Below are positions 1-6,163 of a DNA stretch of 9,708 nt, one piece after another. Each line of letters starts with the position of its first letter. Position 1 is the first letter of the stretch. This DNA is from Acidobacteriota bacterium (GTDB lineage: Bacteria; Acidobacteriota; Terriglobia; Bryobacterales; Bryobacteraceae): contig JAPKYY010000847.1 of the NCBI GenBank assembly GCA_026394095.1, positions 1 to 9,708 of the forward strand, in the 5' to 3' direction. Both the position numbers and the translations under genes were made by a program. Below the pieces are notes generated by a model, which was not told the DNA's origin, made no database searches, and saw only the letters and a program-made list of their open reading frames with translations.

Positions 1-1002
1 AAACGCGTGCTGGCACCGGGCGGCATCTTTCTCTTCGCTGAAGAACCGATGCGCCGGTTGCTCACTGCCCGGCTTTATCGATGCCCCTATTACGACACAA
101 TGAAGCCGTGGGAGCGAAAGCTCTACGACTGGGGCCTGCTCGGTTTTCTCGTGAAAGATGTGATTGGTGCCCATCAGGAGGAATCCTTCGGTATCCATCA
201 AAATCACCGGATGTATCTGAGCGACTGGCATAACCTCATCAAGAAACACTTCGCCGAACAACGCTATAAGCTCTATGTGCCAGAGCGTGGCTGGGCCGAA
301 CGTTGGGTGAGAAGGATTGCGATTCAGCTAGACCCGCACAAGTCGGAATGGCGGGCTGCTCGTCTGATGGGTGGCACTCTGGCTGCGATCTGTCGCAAGG
401 CAGGTAAGCCCCGCGAATTTGATTCGTCCGCGCCATTTGAAAGCCTCTTCCGCTGCCCGGACTGCGGGGGCAACCTGCAGAAAGGTGCAGACCAGACGCT
501 TCGTTGTGACTCTTGCGCTTACGAAGCGGCTCTGAACGAAGGCGTTTACAACTTGCTGCCTTCCCATGACAAGCGTGAATTGTATCCCGGGGATCGAGGC
601 GACATTATTGACTTCTCGCTGCCCTCGCATGAGAAGCATCTGGGGCATGGCTGGCATGATCTGGAAGGTGTTTACGGGAATAAGTACCGGTGGGTGGGGG
701 CTCGTGCTTCGGCCTGGCTTGAGAACGTAAAGGGCGGCGAACAACGCCTGCGCCTGCGAGGCTTTGCACCGGAGGCAATCTTCCAGGCGAGCCCGCGGCC
801 GATCGTAGAAGTCTTCGTGAACGGACTTCCACTCAAAGCGTGGCCTCTCGATCGCAACGGCCTCTTTGCTCTCGAAGCCAATTTGCCCGATGCGCCGCGT
901 TATGAACTTGAGATTCGTGTGAGCCCGGTTTGGAGTGCCCCGAATGACGATCGCGAACTGAGCGTCAACTTCGGTATGTTGCGGCTCATCCCACCGGAAT
1001 AA
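1..1002 (+). CDS. SAM-dependent methyltransferase (type 11-like) with zinc ribbon and C-terminal beta domain, 5' partial
   Basis: The reading frame is open at base 1, so the N-terminal part with the SAM-binding glycine motif lies outside the window. The visible start, with LAPGGIFLFAEEP, fits the late strand of a class I methyltransferase fold, where a loop and strand follow the SAM-binding half. Counting from the first possible start (GTG at 7), residues 150-170 form a zinc ribbon, CPDC and CDSC separated by 13 residues, resembling the Trm112/YcaR ribbon often fused to or paired with methyltransferases. Residues about 200-331 are a beta-rich domain with a GWHDLEG/YRWVGARAS opening and a later VEVFVNG strand. 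I have a memory of similar jelly-roll-like tails on polysaccharide-biosynthesis enzymes. The substrate is unknown; a role in surface glycan or lipid modification is inference. The gene ends tail to tail with the minus-strand PepSY gene, overlapping it by 17 bp. Confidence 0.75.
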   Translation, partial: KRVLAPGGIFLFAEEPMRRLLTARLYRCPYYDTMKPWERKLYDWGLLGFLVKDVIGAHQEESFGIHQNHRMYLSDWHNLIKKHFAEQRYKLYVPERGWAERWVRRIAIQLDPHKSEWRAARLMGGTLAAICRKAGKPREFDSSAPFESLFRCPDCGGNLQKGADQTLRCDSCAYEAALNEGVYNLLPSHDKRELYPGDRGDIIDFSLPSHEKHLGHGWHDLEGVYGNKYRWVGARASAWLENVKGGEQRLRLRGFAPEAIFQASPRPIVEVFVNGLPLKAWPLDRNGLFALEANLPDAPRYELEIRVSPVWSAPNDDRELSVNFGMLRLIPPE

Positions 1003-1558
1003 GCACGTAGGCCAGAATGGCCAGAATGGTGCCAGCGGCGACGCTGATCAGGCCCCAGGCTTTTCGCTTGGGTAGTGTCAAGACCATCAGGAATCCGGTG
1101 ATGGAACTCACCACGATCCAGACACAAGTGATGTCCATCAGAAGCCGCCAGACCCAGCCTGTGGCTGCGCCTTTGTGGAGATCTGCCATCGCACCGATCC
1201 AGCCTCTTTGCTCCCGATGGATTTCTCCCTTGCCAGTAGCCCGGTCGATGCGTACTTGAGCCCGCTGCCCGGGGCTCATCAAAGAGATTTCGATTTCCCG
1301 TTCTCTCACTTCGAAGCGCTCGACTCCCAGCCCGGTCTTCAGGTGGCTGAGTACTTGCTCCCGCTGGGCCTGTTGCGCCAACTTAAGGGGCAAGCTGAGC
1401 GCCTGGTCAGTGGCTTTGGCTTCGTCCAGCCCGAAGGATTCATGCGTGAGCTGGATGCCGCTCAGCGCAAAGAACAGAAATAAGGTGAAGCCGAGCAAAG
1501 ATACATAAATGTGTAAATTGCGGCTCCATTTCATCAACTCCTTGCCAAGGACACTCAT
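986..1558 (-). CDS. PepSY-associated transmembrane protein
   Basis: This 190-residue membrane protein has helices at about residues 18-36, 136-160 and 168-188, with a periplasmic stretch of about 100 residues between the first two. The opening KWSRNLHIYVSLLGF, the ALSGIQLTHESFG end of helix 1 and DLHKGAATGWVWRLL before helix 2 match the PepSY_TM-like family. H16, H39 and H128 lie at membrane edges and could bind haem or a metal, as in PepSY-type inner-membrane reductases; this is inference. I chose the ATG at 1558 because it overlaps the stop of the upstream FMN transferase gene in an ATGA arrangement, implying translational coupling. A start 48 bases further upstream would lie inside that gene. 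The likely job is passing electrons across the membrane to, or anchoring, an extracytoplasmic flavoprotein system together with the neighbouring ApbE protein. Confidence 0.82.
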   Translation of the reverse strand: MSVLGKELMKWSRNLHIYVSLLGFTLFLFFALSGIQLTHESFGLDEAKATDQALSLPLKLAQQAQREQVLSHLKTGLGVERFEVREREIEISLMSPGQRAQVRIDRATGKGEIHREQRGWIGAMADLHKGAATGWVWRLLMDITCVWIVVSSITGFLMVLTLPKRKAWGLISVAAGTILAILAYVLIPVG

Positions 1559-2610
1559 GCCGTTACGCTTGCGCCTCCGCCACTGGACCCGGTCTTCTTC
1601 CACCACTCGAAGAGATCGGGCAGCCAGCGACGCCGCTCTGTCCAGACGCTGATATTTCGAAGTACTTTTCCGCTCATGTCTTCAGCCCAGACTGCGACAT
1701 AGGGTCTGCGGACGCGATAGCCTTCGATCGTCTTCAGCGTGAGCGTGATGGTGACCTGTTGCTGCTGGGGCCAGGCTGAGGCAGCGACTCGCTTTAGTTT
1801 CGTTTCGAAGCCACCATGTTGCCAGGAGCTTCCATCAGGCCGAACTACCAGACAAGCACTTCCTGCCGTGCTCTGCACCAGGCGCCTGCCTGCCGCCTCA
1901 TCGAGAACACACAGAGCGGTTGAGAGCGCATTGGCCGTGACGGAATCTTTGGCCGTGACCGTTGCAGATAAAGCCCCACGAGCCGTCAGCCCGGTGCGCG
2001 GATCGATCAGGTGGCTTGCGCCTCGCTCGTAGCCACCACTGGTGGTTACGGCTCCGGATCGCAACTCAAATTCGTCCAGCGGAGCAGCATTGTCATGCCA
2101 CTGCTGCGGGTTTGCGACTCCAATCTGCCAGGCACCACCGCGTACGGCAATATCTCCACCGATGTTGAGCAGCATCCCCCTTGCGTCAGGGGCTGCCTTG
2201 AAGGCCGCCTCAATCGCTCGCTCGACGATGAAGCTTTTACCGAGGGCGTTGACGTCTCGCTTAGTACCGGTTGAGCAGGAGATGGCGCCGCCGCTGCGCT
2301 GCTGCCAATGTGCATAGAGTTCGAGCAATTCCTTAAGTTCAGCCGGGACGGGGCCGTTTTCTCCGCGTGATTGCCACTGCGAGATTGCGCTTGTCGCGTC
2401 GTAGGTGCTTAGAATCGAACGCAGCCGCTCTACTTCGGCGAGACAGGCTTCAAAGGCTAGCGTTCCGTCTCCGTCGACCTGGAACTCCAGAGACGTGCCC
2501 AATACATTTTCTTTTCGAAATGTTTCAATCTGCCTGCCGGTTGCCTGGCCAATTGCAGCAACGGCACTCAGCAACCAGCTACGTCTCAGTATTTGTGGAT
2601 TTGGTTTCAT
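1555..2610 (-). CDS. apbE: Exported FAD:protein FMN transferase (ApbE family) with a truncated DUF2271-like tail
   Basis: ApbE enzymes move FMN from FAD onto Thr or Ser of target proteins outside the cytoplasm, with Mg2+. Residues 1-24 are a signal sequence with LRRSWLLSAVAA, which could be Sec or a weak Tat signal. The core runs over about residues 30-275: STYDATSAIS (68-77), NALGKSF (121-127), NIGGDIAVRG (149-158), AVTTSGGYERG (187-197), HLIDPRTG (200-207) and ANALSTAL (226-233). A187 and T231 match Mg ligands of the family, but the usual Asp between them is Asn (N227). Residues about 285-351, with RRPYVAVWAEDMSGKVLR and WLPDLFEWW, look like the first half of DUF2271; the second half is missing. 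The stop overlaps the start of the PepSY gene. A weak purine-rich site (AGAAGAGA) precedes the ATG. Family assignment is firm; activity is less sure because of N227. Confidence 0.88.
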   Translation of the reverse strand: MKPNPQILRRSWLLSAVAAIGQATGRQIETFRKENVLGTSLEFQVDGDGTLAFEACLAEVERLRSILSTYDATSAISQWQSRGENGPVPAELKELLELYAHWQQRSGGAISCSTGTKRDVNALGKSFIVERAIEAAFKAAPDARGMLLNIGGDIAVRGGAWQIGVANPQQWHDNAAPLDEFELRSGAVTTSGGYERGASHLIDPRTGLTARGALSATVTAKDSVTANALSTALCVLDEAAGRRLVQSTAGSACLVVRPDGSSWQHGGFETKLKRVAASAWPQQQQVTITLTLKTIEGYRVRRPYVAVWAEDMSGKVLRNISVWTERRRWLPDLFEWWKKTGSSGGGASVTA

Positions 2611-2668
2611 GCTTGTCTCTTCTGTCGACGAAGCCGTAGACGTTTTGAGTTACGACGTCCGGGACTCT

Positions 2669-3080
2669 TTACTGGTTTTTTACACGGCCCTTGACTCGCT
2701 CGCGCAGAGCGAGCCAGCGACGCTTCCAAAAGCCACCTCGCGCCTTTTCTTTGGCCCAGCGGGACTTCCACCAGCGCACCACAGGAAAACTCTTCCAGAC
2801 TCCATAGGCGGCTTCTCTCAGGGCCGTGACTTTTTCGAATAGCCAGAGGCACCAGCCAATTGTAAGCAAGGCCTCGCGTGTCAATTGGAAGATGCGTGCT
2901 ACCAGCGCCGTACCCATGATTTTGGCCGCAAAGATGGTGCTAAGCCCCAATATCTTTTGGCAGTTTGCCGAGCCAGGCAAAGATGAAGGACAGCCTCCAC
3001 TGGACTTCCTCATAGGCGAGGACGACTGCCAGCAAAAGCAGCAAGATCCATCGGACTGCCCGACGCAACCAGCGCTTCAC
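2669..3080 (-). pseudogene. Remnant of a small hydrophobic membrane protein gene, with internal deletion and frameshift
   Basis: Two pieces of one apparent protein lie in different frames. The first begins at a GTG (3080) only 4 bp after the MFS stop and reads VKRWLRRAVRWILLLLL, then EEVQWRLSFIFAWLGKLP, before running into a stop at 2940-2942. The second continues in another frame from about 2958, reading KILGLSTIFAAKIMGTALVA and on through RIFQLTREALLTIGW to a stop at 2669. From memory, related bacterial proteins carry both pieces in one chain. They also have a middle of about 40 residues (a proline- and leucine-rich segment with a PVK-like motif) between GKLP and the AAKxxGTALVAR part, which is absent here. 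The simplest reading is an out-of-frame deletion near 2944-2960. A shorter functional product from the second frame (ATG at 3013) is possible but less likely. The function of the intact family is unknown to me. Confidence 0.6.
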
Positions 3081-3084
3081 GGTT

Positions 3085-4347
3085 TTAGGCCTTGTGGTCG
3101 AGGGCTTTGGTCGAGTCGATTCCAAGCCAGCAGAGTGCACCAATAAAGTAAGCTGTGGCCGAAATGTAGACCGTGATGGTGAAGTCGTTACCGGTCTGCT
3201 TGAGGACGTAACCAATCACTACGGGGGCTACGCCGCCAGCGAAATTGCCCATCATGTTCATGCTGCCAGAGAGCGTACCGGCAAACTTGCCGCCCACATC
3301 CATACACGTATTCCAGGCTGGAGGCATGACAAGGTCGTTGCAGAAACTCGCCATCGCGATTACGCCAACGATTACCAGCGGCTCTCTCAATTGCATCGCG
3401 ACAATGAGCAGGATTCCAGCCATTGTCATTCCGAATACAGCTACGATCTTGCGGGCCTTGCGGGCATCGCCGAGCATTACTGCCAGCTTGGGTGTGATGA
3501 AGCCGCTGACCAGGCAGCCGATGCCGCCGAGAAAGAGCGGCATGCCGCTGAGTACGGCTCCGCCTGCTTTGAGGTCGAAATTCAGGGAATCCTTCAGGTA
3601 GGTTGGGAACCAGGTGATGTAGAAATACCAGCCGTAGCTCAACATGAAGTATTGAACCCAGAGCAGCCAGATGCTGCTGGAGGCGGCAAAGCGTCCCCAG
3701 GGCACGCTGCCATGATCGTCGGCCATCTTGATGCTGTCGCCGATGATCTCGAGCTCGGCAGGGTTGACGCTCTTGTGATCTTTGGGGTTGTCACGGTACC
3801 AGAAGTAAAAAACCGCTGACCATACTACGCCGAGGCAGCCGAAAAGCTGAAAGGCCGTACGCCAGTCGATCATCTGAAACAGAGCCGCCATTAAGAGCGG
3901 AGTAAAGGCTCCTCCCCAACGGGCGCTCATCCAGACGATGCCCTGGGCTCTGCTCTTTTCGGCCGGAGGAAGCCAGGTGGAAAATGCCTTGGTGATGTTG
4001 GGGAAAGCTCCTGCTTCGCCAGCCCCGAAGAGGGCCCGGACGATCAGCAGGTAGGTGTAGCTCATGGCCCAGCCAGTGGCTGCTGTAAAGAAGCTCCACC
4101 ACAATACAATACGGGTCAAAACTTTCCGCGGCCCCATCTTGTCACCCAACCACCCGCCTGGGATTTCAAACAACGCGTAAGCCCACGCGAAGGTTGCCAG
4201 CACCCAGCCAAACTGGGTTGAATCGAGACCCAAATCTTCACGCATCTTGGGGCCGGCAAAAGAAATCGATACTCGATCAATGTAGGTAATGATGGAAAGG
4301 ACTACGGCGAAAACAATCACCCAGTGTCTGGTTTGGCTTGGCTGCAT
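3085..4347 (-). CDS. MFS transporter, anion:cation symporter (ACS) family, sugar-acid type
   Basis: A 420-residue, 12-helix major facilitator. The loop GGWLGDKMGPRKVL (64-77) is the MFS signature between helices 2 and 3. Helix 1 carries YIDRVSISFA with D24 and R25; R104 (LLIVRALFGAGE) and E111 lie in helix 4. These sit at a constant offset of 22 from D46, R47, R126 and E133 of E. coli DgoT, the proton-coupling and substrate residues of that D-galactonate carrier. The likely role is proton-driven uptake of a sugar acid (galactonate, hexuronate, glucarate or similar); the exact substrate cannot be read. The ATG at 4347 fits the N-terminus of the family, but no good Shine-Dalgarno site precedes it. 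It is the first gene of a minus-strand run that continues into the remnant, apbE and the PepSY gene, although a functional link with these is not evident. Confidence 0.88.
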   Translation of the reverse strand: MQPSQTRHWVIVFAVVLSIITYIDRVSISFAGPKMREDLGLDSTQFGWVLATFAWAYALFEIPGGWLGDKMGPRKVLTRIVLWWSFFTAATGWAMSYTYLLIVRALFGAGEAGAFPNITKAFSTWLPPAEKSRAQGIVWMSARWGGAFTPLLMAALFQMIDWRTAFQLFGCLGVVWSAVFYFWYRDNPKDHKSVNPAELEIIGDSIKMADDHGSVPWGRFAASSSIWLLWVQYFMLSYGWYFYITWFPTYLKDSLNFDLKAGGAVLSGMPLFLGGIGCLVSGFITPKLAVMLGDARKARKIVAVFGMTMAGILLIVAMQLREPLVIVGVIAMASFCNDLVMPPAWNTCMDVGGKFAGTLSGSMNMMGNFAGGVAPVVIGYVLKQTGNDFTITVYISATAYFIGALCWLGIDSTKALDHKA

Positions 4348-4487
4348 AAACTAGCCGAGACTATCACAGTATTGTCTGGAACTGGCGGTTGTCATCCCAG
4401 TAAGAGCCCGTTGCCGCGAGTATTGTTTCCACCAGCAAGTAAAACAGGGTGAATGGCCCTAAATTTGCTGAAGAATGCAAACTTCAT
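4348..4487. promoter_or_regulatory. Divergent intergenic region between the MFS and ftsB-like genes, with a repeated 8-mer
   Basis: This gap holds the upstream region of the minus-strand MFS gene and part of that of the plus-strand ftsB-like gene. The octamer AGTATTGT occurs at 4368-4375 and again at 4419-4426 in the same orientation, 51 bp apart, close to five DNA turns. That spacing would suit a dimer or looping regulator, but an 8-mer can recur by chance. For the MFS gene, the minus strand contains TGTGATAGT (about 4358-4366), a possible extended -10 element, without a convincing -35 partner. Confidence 0.3.
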
Positions 4488-4516
4488 TTGCCTTCTGGCT
4501 GCTTACGGTTTATAAA
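4488..4516 (+). promoter_or_regulatory. Sigma70-like promoter for the ftsB-like gene
   Basis: TTGCCT (4488-4493, four of six consensus bases) and TATAAA (4511-4516, five of six) are separated by exactly 17 bp. The -10 hexamer sits inside the palindrome TTTATAAA (4509-4516). Transcription would begin near 4523, giving a leader of only about 13 bases before the ATG at 4536. This supports the internal ATG over the GTG at 4449, which lies upstream of the promoter. Confidence 0.5.
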
Positions 4517-4535
4517 CAAGAGTAGACTTTTCTCA

Positions 4536-4835
4536 ATGTTTGAATCCACGATCATCCGCCGCGCCGGTCTTGCCCTTGGGCTATTGACGGCAAGTGTGTA
4601 TGTAGTCGTTGCACTACTGGGTCCGAATGGTGTGCCTGCTTTGCTTAAGCAGCGCCAGGATCTTCAGGTTCTTGAAACCCAAAATGCAAACCTCGCACGT
4701 GAGCGCGATGAGTTGCGCTACCGGGTGGGTGCCCTTGAGCGCGATTCGCAAACGCAGGAACTGGAAGTGCGCCGCCAGCTTGGCAAAGCCAAGAAGGGCG
4801 AGGTGATCATTAAGGTTGACCCTCCGAAGCAATAG
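4536..4835 (+). CDS. ftsB: FtsB/DivIC-like septum formation initiator
   Basis: A 99-residue bitopic protein: a short cytoplasmic N-terminus, one membrane helix at about residues 10-29, then a coiled coil at about 34-75 (QRQDLQVLETQNANLARERD and on). The helix ends in ALLGPNGVPAL, matching the LWFGKNG motif of E. coli FtsB, and the tail RRQLGKAKKGEVIIKV matches the family ending (R.EL...RPGE..Y.LV). The length agrees with the usual 90-110. FtsB joins FtsL and FtsQ (DivIC and DivIB in Gram-positives) in the division machinery. I chose ATG 4536; the in-frame GTG at 4449 would add 29 residues of non-family sequence ahead of the predicted promoter. No clear Shine-Dalgarno site is seen. Here it is not beside eno or ispD, its common partners elsewhere, but is followed 6 bp later by a DUF5829-like gene, probably on the same transcript. 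Confidence 0.8.
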   Translation: MFESTIIRRAGLALGLLTASVYVVVALLGPNGVPALLKQRQDLQVLETQNANLARERDELRYRVGALERDSQTQELEVRRQLGKAKKGEVIIKVDPPKQ

Positions 4836-4841
4836 GCGGCT

Positions 4842-5714
4842 ATGAAGCGCCGGTCCTTCCTTGCTACCGCTGCCATTCTAGGGGCCCAACCGCGTCCTGC
4901 CCGCACCCTGCTCAATCACTTCTACGCAACCGTCGACTCCCAAACCTACGCTGCCATCGAAGCTAACGCTTTTCTCAAAGAACGCTTTGCCCCGTTTGAG
5001 AAGCGGACAACGGTGCGCAACGACAGCACTTACTCTGGCCTTTACTTCTACGGCGATCAAACCTACTTCGAATTCTTTGAAGCCAATACGGGAGACCGAA
5101 AGCCGGGCGACGCCGGTGTCGCCCTTGGCCTTGAGGAAAGCGATGGCTCCGAGCGGTTGCGAGTGGAATGGCAGAAGCTCCGCCCCAGCATCACCAATAT
5201 GGTGACCCGTAAGCTCGGGGAAGAAGTGATCGACTGGTTCCAGATGACGAGCTTCGAGGAGACTCGAGCGAATTCTGCTGTTGAGGGATTGCGCCTCTTT
5301 TCGATGCAATATGCGAAAGACTTTGTTCGACGCTGGGACCCGTCCAGCCCGAATACAATCCGCCAGCGTGATGTTCTGCACGCATACTGCGCGAAATTGA
5401 AGCTGATCCCAATGCGGGAGCGAAGCCTTTTGCAGGATGTGCAGCGGATTGAGATTGCATCTCCGGAAGCTGGCATTCGTGTTCGAGCGGGACAACTGGA
5501 GGCAGCAGGCTGGAAGCTGACCCCCGCCAGGGATTCGATTCTGGCCACCGGCACTAACGCCGAGATCCTCTTTCGATTTGCTCCAACCATTGTTGGCGTC
5601 ACCAGCATTGAATATTCGCTTAAGCGGTCGTCGCCCCCAGCCAAACACCAGATTGGCAGTACAACGCTTGAGATTCTGCCGGGTAAGCGTGCGCTATGGC
5701 GCATCAAGGCTTGA
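4842..5714 (+). CDS. Exported DUF5829-like protein (possible VOC/glyoxalase-like fold)
   Basis: 290 residues, starting 6 bp after the ftsB-like stop. The N-terminus MKRRSFLATAAILGA carries a twin-arginine (RRSFL) signal, so export by Tat is likely. The mature part opens LLNHFYATVDSQTYAAIE (23-40), then FEKRTTVR (52-59) and YSGLYFYGDQTYFEFF (64-79), which I recognise as the DUF5829 pattern. The HFYATVD start, the glutamate-rich strand near 77-80 and the ending IEYSLKR...LEILPGKRALWRI recall vicinal-oxygen-chelate (glyoxalase-like) proteins with a binding pocket built from beta-alpha-beta-beta-beta units. That fold is inference, as is any metal site (H26 and E77 or E80 would be candidates). No enzymatic role is known to me. 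It is probably cotranscribed with the ftsB-like gene, but a division role should not be assumed. Confidence 0.65.
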   Translation: MKRRSFLATAAILGAQPRPARTLLNHFYATVDSQTYAAIEANAFLKERFAPFEKRTTVRNDSTYSGLYFYGDQTYFEFFEANTGDRKPGDAGVALGLEESDGSERLRVEWQKLRPSITNMVTRKLGEEVIDWFQMTSFEETRANSAVEGLRLFSMQYAKDFVRRWDPSSPNTIRQRDVLHAYCAKLKLIPMRERSLLQDVQRIEIASPEAGIRVRAGQLEAAGWKLTPARDSILATGTNAEILFRFAPTIVGVTSIEYSLKRSSPPAKHQIGSTTLEILPGKRALWRIKA

Positions 5715-5746
5715 CTCTCACTCACTGCCTGCGATAGCAATGGTGC

Positions 5747-6163
5747 GTGAAACTTTTGCTCTCGATTGCTCTGCTTGCCGTATCCCTCTCTGCGGCCTCC
5801 CCGGAAGAAGACGTCCGCGCCGCTGAAAAGGCCTGGACCGAAGCCGTCATCAAACAGGACATCCCGGCCCTCGAGCGCATCTTCTCTCCAGACCTGATCT
5901 ATGCCCACTCCACAGGCAACATTGAAACCAGGGATGAATACATTGCCCGCCTGAAGACGGGCAAGCAACGCTACGACACGATGACTTATGAAAAGTCAAA
6001 GGTCACAATCCACGGTAGCTCTGCTGTTATGCATTCCGTGACACGATTCACAGGCAAGAACGATTCGGGTGCCTTTAACGACCACCTGATGGTGATTCAC
6101 TTCTGGGTCAAGAAGGGGAAGGCCTGGGTGTTGGTTGCACACCAGACCACCCGCATTCCCTAG
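5747..6163 (+). CDS. Secreted NTF2-like protein (DUF4440/SnoaL type)
   Basis: 138 residues with a Sec signal peptide (MKLLLSIALLAVSLSAA) followed by a single small alpha+beta barrel domain. EEDVRAAEKAWTEAVIKQDI (20-39), SPDLIYAHSTGNIETRDEYI and the last strands, HLMVIHFWVKKGKAWVLVAH, are typical of DUF4440 members of the NTF2-like superfamily. These are small cone-shaped proteins that bind ligands or act as simple enzymes; no specific activity can be given. The start is GTG at 5747: the ATG at 5740 is in another frame and gives no signal peptide. No convincing ribosome binding site is seen, so coupling to the upstream DUF5829-like gene, 32 bp away, is plausible. Its stop shares the CTAG palindrome at 6160-6163 with the opposing gene. 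Confidence 0.8.
   Translation: MKLLLSIALLAVSLSAASPEEDVRAAEKAWTEAVIKQDIPALERIFSPDLIYAHSTGNIETRDEYIARLKTGKQRYDTMTYEKSKVTIHGSSAVMHSVTRFTGKNDSGAFNDHLMVIHFWVKKGKAWVLVAHQTTRIP

Noticed and set aside
1010..1022. GGCCAGAATGGCC hairpin near the convergent gene ends, as a terminator
   Set aside because: The stem is only 5 bp, has no T tract, and is explained by the repeated AILA codons at the end of the PepSY gene.
2607..2852. 81-codon minus-strand open frame overlapping the remnant and the apbE start
   Set aside because: It is an arginine-rich shadow frame of the membrane-protein remnant with no recognisable features.
3094..3819. 241-codon plus-strand open frame opposite the MFS transporter
   Set aside because: Histidine- and alanine-rich antisense sequence with no domain; the MFS reading has all family residues.
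4449..4535. Longer N-terminus of the ftsB-like protein from GTG 4449
   Set aside because: The extra 29 residues are not family-like and the start would lie upstream of the predicted promoter.
4878..5648. 256-codon minus-strand open frame inside the DUF5829-like gene
   Set aside because: It is an antisense shadow without a recognisable domain or ribosome site; the plus strand carries a clear signal peptide and family motifs.
5063..5968. 301-codon open frame on the minus strand opposite the DUF5829-like and NTF2-like genes
   Set aside because: It spans two well-supported plus-strand genes and has arginine- and serine-rich, family-free sequence typical of an antisense shadow.
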